NCBI GenBank assembly: GCA_031370625.1
Contig: JANMQR010000277.1
Span: 1 to 14,936 of the forward strand
Reading direction: 5' to 3'
Length of the DNA: 14,936 nucleotides
Source: UKL13-2 sp031370625
GTDB lineage: Bacteria > Pseudomonadota > Gammaproteobacteria > Burkholderiales > Usitatibacteraceae
Shown piece by piece: positions 6,818-14,881 of this stretch; the first letter of the stretch is position 1, and each line of letters starts with the position of its first letter. Under the pieces are notes generated by a model. That model did no database searches and was not told the DNA's origin. It worked only from the letters and a program-made list of their open reading frames with translations. A program made the translations under genes and the position numbers.

Positions 6818-7213
6818 TTATTTAGTTGGCGGCGTCGGCACAGCCTGTTTTCGTTTGCCCAGATTGGGCATCGTGCGGGTGGCTGCTTCGCAAGTGACTG
6901 CTTTTACCCCTTCGAGATCAGCGCAATCGAGCAAAATGCCGCTATAGGCTAAGTTGGTGTCTGTGCAAACGGCGATCCTGCCTTTTTCAAGCTTGATCAA
7001 TTCAAGCGCGCATACGCCAAGTTGCGAAGGCACAATACGCGAACGGTTCGCGTCAATGCCCTTTGCCGGTTTTGTAATGTCTTCGCTATTTGCGGGCGAG
7101 TCAGCTGTTGTCAGAATGGATGTTTTGGCGTTCACCGGAATAAAAATAAGCAAGCCAATTTGAAGAGCAGTCAACCCAAAAATCGCATGATGAATCATTA
7201 GAGAACGCTTCAT
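6818..7213 (-). CDS. Small secreted protein with four cysteines, unknown function
   Basis: This 131-residue protein is not recognised. The first 29 residues look like a signal peptide: a basic start (MKRSLMIHH), a hydrophobic stretch and a plausible cleavage site after VNA29. The mature part begins with a Ser/Asp/Lys-rich, probably flexible segment (30-62) and continues with a compact region holding Cys68, Cys83, Cys97 and Cys108, which could form two disulfides in the periplasm. The tail (119-131) is basic and proline-rich. There is no lipobox cysteine. AGGAG lies six bases before the ATG, and the gene starts three bases after the glmU stop, so it is almost surely co-transcribed with glmU. 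Insertion between glmU and glmS suggests a possible link to the cell envelope, but that is only context. Confidence 0.8.
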   Translation of the reverse strand: MKRSLMIHHAIFGLTALQIGLLIFIPVNAKTSILTTADSPANSEDITKPAKGIDANRSRIVPSQLGVCALELIKLEKGRIAVCTDTNLAYSGILLDCADLEGVKAVTCEAATRTMPNLGKRKQAVPTPPTK

Positions 7214-7216
7214 AAT

Positions 7217-8626
7217 TCACTCCTGTTTCGATTTCAATTTCGTTGGTCGTTGCCAATTGGTCAACGTCGTTTGTTCTTTACGATTGAGTGTAAGCGCCTC
7301 GCCTGGTGCATCTTTCCACACCGTGGTGCCCGCGCCAATTGTCGCACCCTTACCAATTGTCACCGGTGCTACTAATTGTACGACTGAGCCAATATGAACG
7401 TTATCTTCAATAATGGTGCGATGTTTATTCGCGCCATCGTAATTGCAGGTGATGGTGCCTGCGCCAACATTCACGTTCGCGCCGATGGTCGTATCGCCGA
7501 TATAGCTGAGATGATTTGCTTTGCTGCCCACACCAATATCGCTGGCTTTGACTTCAACAAAATTGCCGATGTGGGTGTTGTCTGCAAGCGTGCTGCTGGG
7601 GCGAATGCGTGCATACGGGCCAATTCGAGCACCCTTGCCGATAATCGCGCCATCGATGGATGAGAATGGCAATATTTCGGTGTTTTCGCCGATGTTGCAG
7701 TCTTTAAGGACGCAATTGGCACCGATTTTTACATTCGGGGCCAAATGAACCTTGCCCTCAAAAATGCAATTAACGTCAATAGCGACATCGCTAATTGTGC
7801 CGTTTCCGCAGGTAAGCGTGCCGCGAACATCAATGCGTGCTGGATCAGCGAGCGAGGTGCCGTCAGTCATAAGACGTTTGGCGATTTCGAGCTGATAAGT
7901 TCGCTCCAAAAGGGCTAATTGATCTTTACTGTTGATGCCGGTGACCTCCCATTCTGCCGCCGGTGAAAGAGTTTCAACAACACGCCCTTCTGCCACCGCC
8001 ATGGCAAGAATATCGGTCAAATAATATTCGCCCTGCGCATTGGTATTTTTGAGTTTGGGTAACCAGCCCGCCAACCACGTCGAGGGACAGGCGAGAAAGC
8101 CAGTATTAATTTCTTTGATTTGGCGTTGCGCTTCGGTCGCATCTTTGTGTTCAACAATGGCCTGAACATGATTTTTCTGATCGCGCAAAATTCGGCCTAA
8201 TCCACCTGCTGCGTCCACGTTTGCGACTGTCATGGTGAGCCAAGCCAATTTATCCGCACGCGCCGCAGCCACCAATGCTGCAAGCGTGTTCGCAGAAATG
8301 AGCGGCACATCACCATAAAGAACCAGCGCCACGCCATCAGCGGACAAATGCGGCAGCGCTTGTTGCACGGCGTGACCGGTGCCTAGCTGCGGCTCCTGCT
8401 TTGCCCAGAGCAATGTCTCGTCAGTTGTGTGCGCGCGGACTTGCTCGCCACCATGACCGTAAACAACACAGATCGCGCTTGGCTGCAGCGCACGTGCCGT
8501 ATCGAGCACGCGATGTAGCATGGGTGAGCCCGCGATGGGATGCAGCACTTTTGGCAACGCAGATTTCATGCGTTTGCCTTGTCCGGCGGCCAGCACGACG
8601 ATATTGAGATTATTTTTCATGACCAT
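7217..8626 (-). CDS. glmU: Bifunctional N-acetylglucosamine-1-phosphate uridyltransferase/glucosamine-1-phosphate acetyltransferase
   Basis: GlmU acetylates glucosamine 1-phosphate and then couples it to UTP, giving UDP-N-acetylglucosamine. The 469 residues compare with 456 in E. coli. The N-terminal pyrophosphorylase domain shows LAAGQGKRMKSALPKVLHP (12-30), QLGTGHAV, the metal-binding YGDVPLI and EINTGFLACP. The C-terminal left-handed beta-helix carries repeated hexapeptides from about residue 275 onward. It includes His372 in KANHLSYIGD, matching the catalytic base of the acetyltransferase, and AGTITCNYDGANKHRTII. Two ATGs, 8626 and 8620, are possible; neither has a strong ribosome-binding site and the first is used. 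The gene lies beyond the atp operon terminator, so it should have its own promoter in 8627-8839. It is followed after three bases by the small secreted-protein gene. Confidence 0.98.
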   Translation of the reverse strand: MVMKNNLNIVVLAAGQGKRMKSALPKVLHPIAGSPMLHRVLDTARALQPSAICVVYGHGGEQVRAHTTDETLLWAKQEPQLGTGHAVQQALPHLSADGVALVLYGDVPLISANTLAALVAAARADKLAWLTMTVANVDAAGGLGRILRDQKNHVQAIVEHKDATEAQRQIKEINTGFLACPSTWLAGWLPKLKNTNAQGEYYLTDILAMAVAEGRVVETLSPAAEWEVTGINSKDQLALLERTYQLEIAKRLMTDGTSLADPARIDVRGTLTCGNGTISDVAIDVNCIFEGKVHLAPNVKIGANCVLKDCNIGENTEILPFSSIDGAIIGKGARIGPYARIRPSSTLADNTHIGNFVEVKASDIGVGSKANHLSYIGDTTIGANVNVGAGTITCNYDGANKHRTIIEDNVHIGSVVQLVAPVTIGKGATIGAGTTVWKDAPGEALTLNRKEQTTLTNWQRPTKLKSKQE

Positions 8627-8839
8627 GAGCGTACGGTAGTTTGGTGAGAGTGCGCAATACCGCGATTAGAAATATAAACACACGCGATACGATTTTTTTC
8701 GCGACGATTTTTATTCTCGCACCGTGCATTTTTAATCGATTATTTGGTCGCGCATTTAAGTCTCCCATCCACGACAATCGTTCATTCGCAAATGAGTGGT
8801 GCAACATGTATTTGGCAGAAAAAGGGCGAAAAAAGGGCG
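8627..8839 (-). other. glmU upstream region, no confident gene
   Basis: This AT-rich stretch lies between the atp terminator and glmU and must contain the glmU promoter if the terminator is efficient. I found TATATT and AATAAT tracts but no -35/-10 pair with good spacing, so no promoter is called. A short inverted repeat, TCATT-CGCA-AATGA, sits near 8781-8796. A 65-residue minus-strand frame (8807-8610) runs through it and into the glmU start out of frame; it lacks support as a gene. On the atp side, two copies of an A-tract followed by GGGCG (plus strand, about 8819-8839) lie next to the terminator. Confidence 0.5.
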
Positions 8840-8872
8840 AAAAAAAAGGCAGCGGGATATTACTCCGCTGCC
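8840..8872 (-). terminator. Intrinsic terminator of the atp operon
   Basis: On the minus strand, GGCAGCGG (8872-8865) and CCGCTGCC (8855-8848) form a perfect eight-pair GC-rich stem around a nine-base loop. Eight T residues (8847-8840) follow directly. It lies 52 bases after the atpC stop codon and should end the ATP synthase transcript ahead of glmU. Confidence 0.93.
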
Positions 8873-8924
8873 AATATTGTGTTGCGCCTCTAAACCGTTA
8901 CAACACGAGTATAGCAAAAAATAT

Positions 8925-9338
8925 TTATTTGCGCAATTTTCTGATGGCTTGTAGCTGCGCGGCGAGCTGCGCCAGCTCAGCAACCACAAGTGCCCTATCC
9001 TGGCCGGTTGCGCGGTTAGCGAGCGCTTCCTCAGCTTGATGTTTTGCTTCCATAACCTTCGCTTCATCAAGATCATGTGCCCTAATTGAGGTATCGGCAA
9101 GGATTGTTAATGTCTTTGGCTGCACTTCCAAAATGCCGCCCGACACATAGACAATCTCTTCTTTATCCTGACCAACCAATTTCACTTTAACGGTGCCCGG
9201 ACGAATACGCGTCATCAACGGCGTATGGCCCGGCAAGATACCGAGCTCACCGGTTTCACCAGGTGCGACCACCATCTCGGCTTCACCTGAGAAGATGGCC
9301 TGTTCAGCAGAAACAATATTTACTTGCAAAGTTGCCAT
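8925..9338 (-). CDS. atpC: ATP synthase F1 subunit epsilon
   Basis: Epsilon is part of the central stalk and can inhibit ATP hydrolysis through its C-terminal helices. The 137 residues fit the family. The N-terminal beta-sandwich (about 1-85) contains VNIVSAEQAIFSGEA, the conserved PGETGELGILPGHTPLMTRIRPG and VSGGILEVQPKTLTILAD. Two helices follow (about 90-137) with the Ala-rich AEEALANRA and LAQLAAQLQAIRKLRK. It is the last gene of the atp operon, separated from atpD by an unusually structured 131-base spacer, and is followed by the operon terminator. Confidence 0.97.
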   Translation of the reverse strand: MATLQVNIVSAEQAIFSGEAEMVVAPGETGELGILPGHTPLMTRIRPGTVKVKLVGQDKEEIVYVSGGILEVQPKTLTILADTSIRAHDLDEAKVMEAKHQAEEALANRATGQDRALVVAELAQLAAQLQAIRKLRK

Positions 9339-9392
9339 GCTAATTCCGGTTTTCGCTTCTCAGATTTGTGGTTTTACGGTTTTTCGTTTACA

Positions 9393-9422
9393 AAAAATGA
9401 TCCGGCTCCGCCGGTCATTTTT
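9393..9422 (-). terminator. Terminator-like hairpin inside the atp operon, between atpD and atpC
   Basis: AAAAATGA (9393-9400) and CCGGC (9402-9406), with T9401 bulged, pair with GCCGG (9410-9414) and TCATTTTT (9415-9422) around a three-base loop. Read on the minus strand this is an A-tract, a GC-rich core and a run of six T residues, the pattern of an intrinsic terminator. It lies after atpD and before atpC, so it could be a partial terminator lowering atpC expression, or an RNA-stability element. Confidence 0.6.
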
Positions 9423-9433
9423 ACAAATCAAAA

Positions 9434-9463
9434 TCGATAAAAGTAGGTTTTTACTTTTATCGA
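9434..9463 (-). repeat. 12-bp perfect hairpin just after atpD
   Basis: TCGATAAAAGTA (9434-9445) and TACTTTTATCGA (9452-9463) form a perfect twelve-pair stem with a six-base loop, starting six bases after the atpD stop codon on the minus strand. It is AT-rich and has no following U-tract, which fits an mRNA-stabilising or processing structure better than a terminator. Confidence 0.7.
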
Positions 9464-9469
9464 AATTGT

Positions 9470-10894
9470 TTAGTTCATTTTCTTCGCTTTTTCAAACGCT
9501 TCGTCAATGCCGCCAACCATGTAAAACGCCTGCTCTGGCAGTGCATCACATTCGCCATCAACAATCATCTTGAAGCCGCGGATGGTTTCTTTCAGCGACA
9601 CATATTTACCTGGCGAGCCGGTGAAAACTTCAGCAACGTGGAACGGCTGTGACAAGAAGCGTTGAATTTTACGTGCTCGCGCCACGGCTTGCTTATCTTC
9701 AGGCGACAATTCATCCATACCCAAAATCGCAATAATGTCGCGCAATTCTTTGTAGCGCTGCAACGTTGCCTGCACGCGACGGGTAACGGTGTAATGCTCT
9801 TCGCCGATCACGTTTGGATCGATCTGACGTGAGGTGGAATCGAGTGGATCCACCGCCGGATAAATACCGAGTGAGGCGATATCGCGCGACAACACAACCG
9901 TTGCATCCAAGTGGGCAAATGTGGTCGCAGGCGACGGATCGGTCAAGTCATCGGCGGGCACATACACGGCCTGAATTGAGGTAATCGAGCCGGTCTTGGT
10001 GGAGGTAATACGCTCTTGCAGCACGCCCATTTCTTCGGCCAGTGTGGGCTGATAACCCACGGCGGACGGCATACGGCCCAAGAGTGCTGACACTTCCGTG
10101 CCAGCCAAGGTGTAGCGATAGATGTTATCAACGAAGAACAGAATGTCACGGCCTTCGTCGCGAAACTTCTCCGCCATCGTCAGACCAGAAAGTGCCACAC
10201 GCAAACGGTTGCCGGGTGGCTCATTCATCTGACCAAACACCATCGCCACTTTGGATTTGGAAAGATCGTCTTTGTTGATAACGCCTGCGTCCGTCATCTC
10301 GTGATAGAAATCGTTACCTTCACGAGTACGCTCACCCACGCCGGCGAACACGGAAAGTCCTGAGTGCTCTTTGGCGATGTTGTTAATTAGCTCCAGCATG
10401 TTCACGGTCTTGCCCACACCCGCGCCGCCGAACAACCCAACCTTGCCGCCTTTGGCGAACGGGCAGATCAAATCAATAACTTTAATTCCGGTTTCGAGCA
10501 AATCAACGGAAGGAGACAACTCATCAAACTTTGGTGCGGCCTGATGAATCTCGCGACGCTCTTCGCATTGGATCGGGCCTTGTTCATCAATCGGGCGACC
10601 CAACACATCCATGATGCGGCCCAGTGTGCCCAAGCCAACCGGCACACGAATACCAGCACCAGTGCCATTCACTTTCATGCCGCGACGGATACCGTCGGAC
10701 GAGCCCATCGCGATGCAGCGCACCACGCCGTCGCCAAGTTGTTGCTCAACTTCGAAGGTCAGACCTTTTTCAGCAAAGCTCGCTTGATCGCTGTCTTGCA
10801 ACGTCAGCGCTTCGTAGACTTTCGGGATGGAACCGTGGGGAAACTGAATATCCACCACCGCACCGATACACTGAACGACTGTTCCTTGGCTCAT
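9470..10894 (-). CDS. atpD: ATP synthase F1 subunit beta
   Basis: Beta is the catalytic subunit of the F1 head. The 474 residues are slightly more than the E. coli 460. The P-loop GGAGVGKT is at 156-163, catalytic Glu188 lies in GVGERTREGND, and Walker B ends at Asp256 in ILFFVDNIYR. The catch loop reads DELSPED (394-400). Extra length comes from two small insertions relative to E. coli as remembered: one near 32-45, and one near 206-216 (INKDDLSKSKV), where most bacterial homologues have a shorter turn. Both are in frame and should be tolerated. The ATG at 10894 has AGGA seven bases upstream. The gene follows atpG by 65 bases. Confidence 0.99.
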   Translation of the reverse strand: MSQGTVVQCIGAVVDIQFPHGSIPKVYEALTLQDSDQASFAEKGLTFEVEQQLGDGVVRCIAMGSSDGIRRGMKVNGTGAGIRVPVGLGTLGRIMDVLGRPIDEQGPIQCEERREIHQAAPKFDELSPSVDLLETGIKVIDLICPFAKGGKVGLFGGAGVGKTVNMLELINNIAKEHSGLSVFAGVGERTREGNDFYHEMTDAGVINKDDLSKSKVAMVFGQMNEPPGNRLRVALSGLTMAEKFRDEGRDILFFVDNIYRYTLAGTEVSALLGRMPSAVGYQPTLAEEMGVLQERITSTKTGSITSIQAVYVPADDLTDPSPATTFAHLDATVVLSRDIASLGIYPAVDPLDSTSRQIDPNVIGEEHYTVTRRVQATLQRYKELRDIIAILGMDELSPEDKQAVARARKIQRFLSQPFHVAEVFTGSPGKYVSLKETIRGFKMIVDGECDALPEQAFYMVGGIDEAFEKAKKMN

Positions 10895-10959
10895 GATCTA
10901 TTCCTAAACTAAATTTAATTCGAATTCTGTTTTTTGACTTCTGTTTTGACAAACGCGCG

Positions 10960-11823
10960 CTAGACTGCCGCTGCGCCGCCAACAATTTCTGACAGCTCTT
11001 TGGTAATCGCCGCCTGACGTGCTTTGTTGTACGTCAGCTTCAAATCCCCAATCACTTTTTTCGCGTTGTCGGTTGCCGACTTCATCGCGACCATACGCGC
11101 CGATTGTTCTGACGCGATATTTTCTGACACAGCCTGATAAATAATCGCCTCGACATAACGCACCAGCAGCTCATCCAATACCACTTTTGGATCCGGCTCG
11201 TAAATGTAATCCCATGACGAATCGGGCGCGCCGAGTTTGTCACCGGTTAGCGGCAATAACTGTTCGCACACCGGCTCTTGTTTCATGGTGTTCACAAACT
11301 TGGTATAGCAAAGATAGAGCGCGTCGATTTTGCCTTCACTAAACGCGTCGAGCTGAATCTTGACCGGGCCGATCATTTTATCCAGATGTGGCTTGTCGCC
11401 CAACCCCAGCACATGCGAGACAACCGGAATGCCATAACGCTGCAAAAACGAAAAACCCTTCGTACCAATGGCAGTCGCTTGAACTTTTGCATTGCTGTCT
11501 TCCCACTCTTTAACCTTGGTCACCATCAAGCGCATCACGTTGGTATTCAAACCACCGCACAGACCTTTGTCTGACGTGACCATAATCACGCCAATGTTCT
11601 TGACCACATCACGCTTCACCAAAAACGGATGTTTGTAATCCGGGTTCGCATGCGACAAATTGGCGGCCACGCTACGGATTTTTTCGCCGTACGGACGCGC
11701 CGCGCGCATGCGCTCCTGCGCCTTGCGCATCTTGGCTGCCGCCACCATTTCCATGGCTTTGGTGATCTTGCGCGTATTTTCTACGCTCTTGATCTTGGTG
11801 CGAATTTCTTTTGAGCCTGCCAT
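10960..11823 (-). CDS. atpG: ATP synthase F1 subunit gamma
   Basis: Gamma is the rotating central shaft that couples proton flow to catalysis. The 287 residues from MAGSKEIRTKI equal the E. coli length. The N-terminal helix carries ENTRKITKAMEMVAAAKMRKAQ in overlapping conserved form, the middle Rossmann-like part contains ITSDKGLCGGLN-type residues (VTSDKGLCGGLNTNVM), and the C-terminal helix carries SARMVAMKSATDNA. The start at 11823 is chosen by homology; an in-frame ATG at 11874 would add 17 basic residues foreign to the family. No strong ribosome-binding site is seen, so coupling to atpA or the spacer structure may matter. Confidence 0.97.
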   Translation of the reverse strand: MAGSKEIRTKIKSVENTRKITKAMEMVAAAKMRKAQERMRAARPYGEKIRSVAANLSHANPDYKHPFLVKRDVVKNIGVIMVTSDKGLCGGLNTNVMRLMVTKVKEWEDSNAKVQATAIGTKGFSFLQRYGIPVVSHVLGLGDKPHLDKMIGPVKIQLDAFSEGKIDALYLCYTKFVNTMKQEPVCEQLLPLTGDKLGAPDSSWDYIYEPDPKVVLDELLVRYVEAIIYQAVSENIASEQSARMVAMKSATDNAKKVIGDLKLTYNKARQAAITKELSEIVGGAAAV

Positions 11824-11861
11824 ATAGTGTCTTTGAACCCTTGGTCGTCTTAAACCTTTTA

Positions 11862-11892
11862 TGTTTCGCTGCAAAAACTTTCCAGCGAAACA
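11862..11892 (-). repeat. Hairpin in the atpA-atpG spacer
   Basis: TGTTTCGCTG (11862-11871) and CAGCGAAACA (11883-11892) form a perfect ten-pair stem with an eleven-base loop. It starts 15 bases after the atpA stop codon and lies 38 bases before the atpG start. There is no U-tract on the minus strand. It may protect or process the atp mRNA between these genes. Confidence 0.65.
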
Positions 11893-11907
11893 ACTATCCT
11901 GGTAAGT

Positions 11908-13455
11908 TTAGTAAGCGCCGGTTTTCTTGAAGTCTGCAACCGCGGCGTGCAGTGCCTTTTCGTCCGCATCCGACAAATTGTTTACCTTGTCAATGGAATC
12001 AACCAGCGATGCATATTTTGATTTCACGAAATCACGCAACGATTTTTCGAACGCGAGTGCTTTGCTCACTTCCACGTCGTCCATGTAATTGTTGTTTACC
12101 GCAAACAAACTCAATGCCATTTCCCAAACTTGCATCGGCGAATACTGTGCCTGCTTCATCAATTCAGTCACCAACTTGCCGCGCTCGAGCTGCTTGCGAG
12201 TGGCTTCGTCGAGATCCGATGCAAACTGCGCAAACGCGGCCAATTCACGATACTGGGCAAGTGCCAAACGCACACCGGCACCGGTATCTTTACGCTTCAT
12301 GATTTTGGTTTGTGCAGCACCGCCCACGCGAGACACCGACACACCGGCGTTAATCGCGGGACGAATACCGGCGTTAAACAAATCGGTTTCCAGGAAAATC
12401 TGACCGTCGGTAATCGAGATCACGTTGGTCGGCACGAAGGCGGAAACGTCACCGGCCTGGGTTTCAATAATCGGCAATGCGGTCAATGAACCGGTTTTGC
12501 CTTTAACCGCGCCGTTGGTAAATTTCTCAACATATTCTTCGTTCACGCGAGCAGAACGCTCCAGCAAACGCGAGTGCAAATAAAACACATCGCCCGGATA
12601 CGCTTCGCGGCCCGGTGGGCGGCGGAGCAGCAATGAGATTTGACGATACGCCACCGCCTGCTTGGAAAGATCGTCATAAATAATCAGCGCATCTTCGCCG
12701 CGATCACGGAAATATTCGCCCATCGTGCAGCCGGAATATGGTGCGACGAATTGCATCGCAGCGGATTCAGACGCTGACGATGCCACCACAATCGTGTAGC
12801 TCATTGCGCCATGCTCTTCAAGCTTGCGCACCACGTTGGCAATCGTTGATGCTTTTTGACCAACCGCGACATAAACGCAGGTAACGTCCTTGCCTTTTTG
12901 GTTGATGATCGCGTCAATCGCGACCGCTGTTTTACCGGTTTGACGATCTCCAATAATCAACTCGCGCTGACCGCGACCGACTGGCACCATCGCATCAATC
13001 GACTTCAATCCGGTTTGCAGCGGCTGCGAAACCGATTTACGGGCGATAACGCCGGGCGCTACCTTCTCAATAATATCGGTCATCTTGGCGTTGATCGGGC
13101 CTTTGCCGTCAATCGGCTGACCCAGGGCATTGACCACGCGGCCTTTGAGCTCAGGACCCACCGGCACATCCAAAATGCGGCCCGTACATTTCACGGTATC
13201 GCCTTCAGAAATGTGCTGATATTCACCCAACACCACCGCACCCACCGAGTCACGCTCGAGGTTCAGCGCGAGGCCGAAGGTGCCGCCGGGGAATTCCAGC
13301 ATTTCACCCTGCATGGCATCAGCCAAACCGTGAACGCGGCAAATACCGTCGGTCACTGAAATAACGGTGCCTTCAGAACGCTTTTCAGCGGCAGCAGGTA
13401 ACGCTTGAATTTTTGACTTAATCAGTTCGCTGATTTCGGCGGCATTGATTTGCAT
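11908..13455 (-). CDS. atpA: ATP synthase F1 subunit alpha
   Basis: Alpha alternates with beta in the F1 head and holds the non-catalytic nucleotide sites. The 515 residues match the family (513 in E. coli). The P-loop GDRQTGKT is at 169-176, the segment IIYDDLSKQAVAYRQISLLLRRPPGREAYPGDVF is present in overlapping conserved blocks near 258-291, and the arginine finger is Arg376 in VSVSRVGG. The N-terminal MQINAAEISELIK helix would contact the delta subunit. GGAG lies six bases before the ATG. It follows atpH by 42 bases. Confidence 0.99.
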   Translation of the reverse strand: MQINAAEISELIKSKIQALPAAAEKRSEGTVISVTDGICRVHGLADAMQGEMLEFPGGTFGLALNLERDSVGAVVLGEYQHISEGDTVKCTGRILDVPVGPELKGRVVNALGQPIDGKGPINAKMTDIIEKVAPGVIARKSVSQPLQTGLKSIDAMVPVGRGQRELIIGDRQTGKTAVAIDAIINQKGKDVTCVYVAVGQKASTIANVVRKLEEHGAMSYTIVVASSASESAAMQFVAPYSGCTMGEYFRDRGEDALIIYDDLSKQAVAYRQISLLLRRPPGREAYPGDVFYLHSRLLERSARVNEEYVEKFTNGAVKGKTGSLTALPIIETQAGDVSAFVPTNVISITDGQIFLETDLFNAGIRPAINAGVSVSRVGGAAQTKIMKRKDTGAGVRLALAQYRELAAFAQFASDLDEATRKQLERGKLVTELMKQAQYSPMQVWEMALSLFAVNNNYMDDVEVSKALAFEKSLRDFVKSKYASLVDSIDKVNNLSDADEKALHAAVADFKKTGAY

Positions 13456-13497
13456 TTAAAACTCCGATACTTAAATTCTGAATTCTTATCTCGTACG

Positions 13498-14034
13498 TTA
13501 TTGCACGAGAGCTTGAGCCATCTTGTTTAACGTGTCGCGAACCGAAGCGTGAACCACGTCATCGCCCACCTGTACACGCGCACCACCGATCAGTGATTCA
13601 TCCACAATCACGACCGCCTCAACACGCTTACCGTATTTCTTTGCCAACGCATCCACCATGCCCGCTTTATCGGCATCCGACATCGGGAACGCGCTGGTAA
13701 TTGTCGCCTTCACCACGCCGTCATGCTCGCGCTGCAAGCGATCAAAATGCTCCGCAATAAACGGCAGCAATGATGCCTTGCCATTCCCAATCAGCAGCAA
13801 TACCGCATTGGCCAACGCGACAGGAACACTGCCACCGGCGACGCTGCTCATCAAATTGGCTTTTTCAGTAGCGCTCACATTTGGGTTGCCGACTAACGAC
13901 GCCATCTGCGGATTTGCAGCAATTGCACCAAGCGCTTTCAGCTTGGCACCAAAACCGGCGACATCCTTGGCATCCACCGCCGAGCGGAATACCGCTTCGG
14001 CGTAGGGGCGAGCTACCGTCGTCAGCTCGGCCAT
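13498..14034 (-). CDS. atpH: ATP synthase F1 subunit delta
   Basis: Delta links the F1 head to the peripheral stalk (b subunits). The 178 residues match the family. The N-terminal helical bundle starts with TVARPYAEAVF and has the helix pair around LMSSVAGGSVPVALANAVLLLI. The C-terminal part ends with VDESLIGGARVQVGDDVVHASVRD, the conserved closing signature. The start ATG shares one base with the atpF stop (TAATG), so translation is probably coupled. Confidence 0.98.
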   Translation of the reverse strand: MAELTTVARPYAEAVFRSAVDAKDVAGFGAKLKALGAIAANPQMASLVGNPNVSATEKANLMSSVAGGSVPVALANAVLLLIGNGKASLLPFIAEHFDRLQREHDGVVKATITSAFPMSDADKAGMVDALAKKYGKRVEAVVIVDESLIGGARVQVGDDVVHASVRDTLNKMAQALVQ

Positions 14035-14504
14035 TACAGTTGCGCTTTCAGTTGGCTCAACATCTCGGCGTGCGCCTTGGCGTCGATCTCGCGCTTCAGG
14101 ATTTTTTCTGCACCGGCGATGGCGAGAGCGGCGACTTGTTCGCGAAGCTGCTCTTTGGCTTTTTGCTTTTCCTGCTCGATTTGGGCATGCGCGGCAGCAA
14201 TAATGCGATCCGCTTCCACCTTGGCTTGCACCTTGGCTTCGTCGATTTGCGTCTGCGCCTGCTTGTCGTTCAGCGCTTTCATTTCAGTCGCGGTTTGACG
14301 CGCTTCTTTCATCATCGCGTCTTTTTGCTTCTGACCTTCGGCAAGCGCGGCTTTGCCTTTTTCGGCTTCGGCCAAACCTTCGGCGATTTTCTTGTTGCGG
14401 CTATCAATGGCCGACATCAATGGCGGCCAAATGAATTTGTACGCAAATGCAATCAGCAGCGCGAACCACACCGCCATCGCAAACAACGTCGCATTGGGCA
14501 TCAT
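14034..14504 (-). CDS. atpF: ATP synthase Fo subunit b
   Basis: Subunit b forms the dimeric peripheral stalk. The 156 residues equal the E. coli length. One membrane helix (about 5-25, ATLFAMAVWFALLIAFAYKFIW) is followed by PPLMSAID and a long Ala/Lys/Glu/Gln-rich coiled coil (about 30-125), then the delta-binding C-terminus. Two adjacent ATGs are possible, 14504 and 14501; AAGGG lies eight bases before the first, which is preferred. It overlaps atpH by one base and follows atpE by 36 bases. Confidence 0.98.
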   Translation of the reverse strand: MMPNATLFAMAVWFALLIAFAYKFIWPPLMSAIDSRNKKIAEGLAEAEKGKAALAEGQKQKDAMMKEARQTATEMKALNDKQAQTQIDEAKVQAKVEADRIIAAAHAQIEQEKQKAKEQLREQVAALAIAGAEKILKREIDAKAHAEMLSQLKAQL

Positions 14505-14540
14505 AACGACGACCCTTTCATTAAATCAATGGATCGGGAG

Positions 14541-14807
14541 TTATTTGATTACGCTGAGCAATGGATTGGCGAACGCAAAGAACATCGCAATACCCACGCC
14601 GATCAAGAATGCCGCGTCGATCAAACCAGCCAACAAGAACATGAATTTTTGCAGCTGTGGAATCAGCTCAGGCTGACGCGCTGCGGACTCCAGAAACTTG
14701 GAGCCCATGATGCCGATACCAACGCAAGCGCCCAATGCGCCTAGGCCGATAATCATGCCGATGGCTAGAGCCATATTGGATTGAACGAGGGCGAGAAACT
14801 GTGCCAT
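14541..14807 (-). CDS. atpE: ATP synthase Fo subunit c
   Basis: Subunit c forms the proton-driven membrane ring. The 88 residues form two membrane helices (about 10-38 and 54-82). The first is glycine-rich (GLGALGACVGIGIMG), the polar loop reads ARQPE (43-47), and the essential carboxylate is Asp64 in GLIDAAFLIGVG. I see none of the extra polar ligands typical of Na+-binding rings, so proton coupling is likely. AAAGGA lies seven bases before the ATG. The helix-two sequence is the best hint that the host is betaproteobacterial or close to it. Confidence 0.98.
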   Translation of the reverse strand: MAQFLALVQSNMALAIGMIIGLGALGACVGIGIMGSKFLESAARQPELIPQLQKFMFLLAGLIDAAFLIGVGIAMFFAFANPLLSVIK

Positions 14808-14881
14808 TTTATTTTCCTTTCGTGGTCGAAAACGGTTACTAGTTTGAGTTACGTTAATTACAAAGTTTGAAGCGAATCTGT

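Noticed and set aside
8610..8807. 65-residue minus-strand frame ahead of and overlapping glmU
   Set aside because: It overlaps the glmU start out of frame, has no ribosome-binding site and resembles no family I know.
8819..8847. A-tract/GGGCG repeats as a possible regulatory repeat
   Set aside because: There are only two copies beside the terminator T-tract, most simply explained by slippage in a homopolymer-rich stretch.
12856..13359. Plus-strand frame of 167 codons opposite atpA
   Set aside because: It lies wholly antisense to a highly conserved part of AtpA and shows no initiation signal; it is a shadow frame.
13881..14744. Plus-strand frame of 287 codons opposite atpH, atpF and atpE
   Set aside because: It runs antisense across three conserved atp genes; its length follows from the Ala/Lys/Glu-rich codon pattern of atpF.
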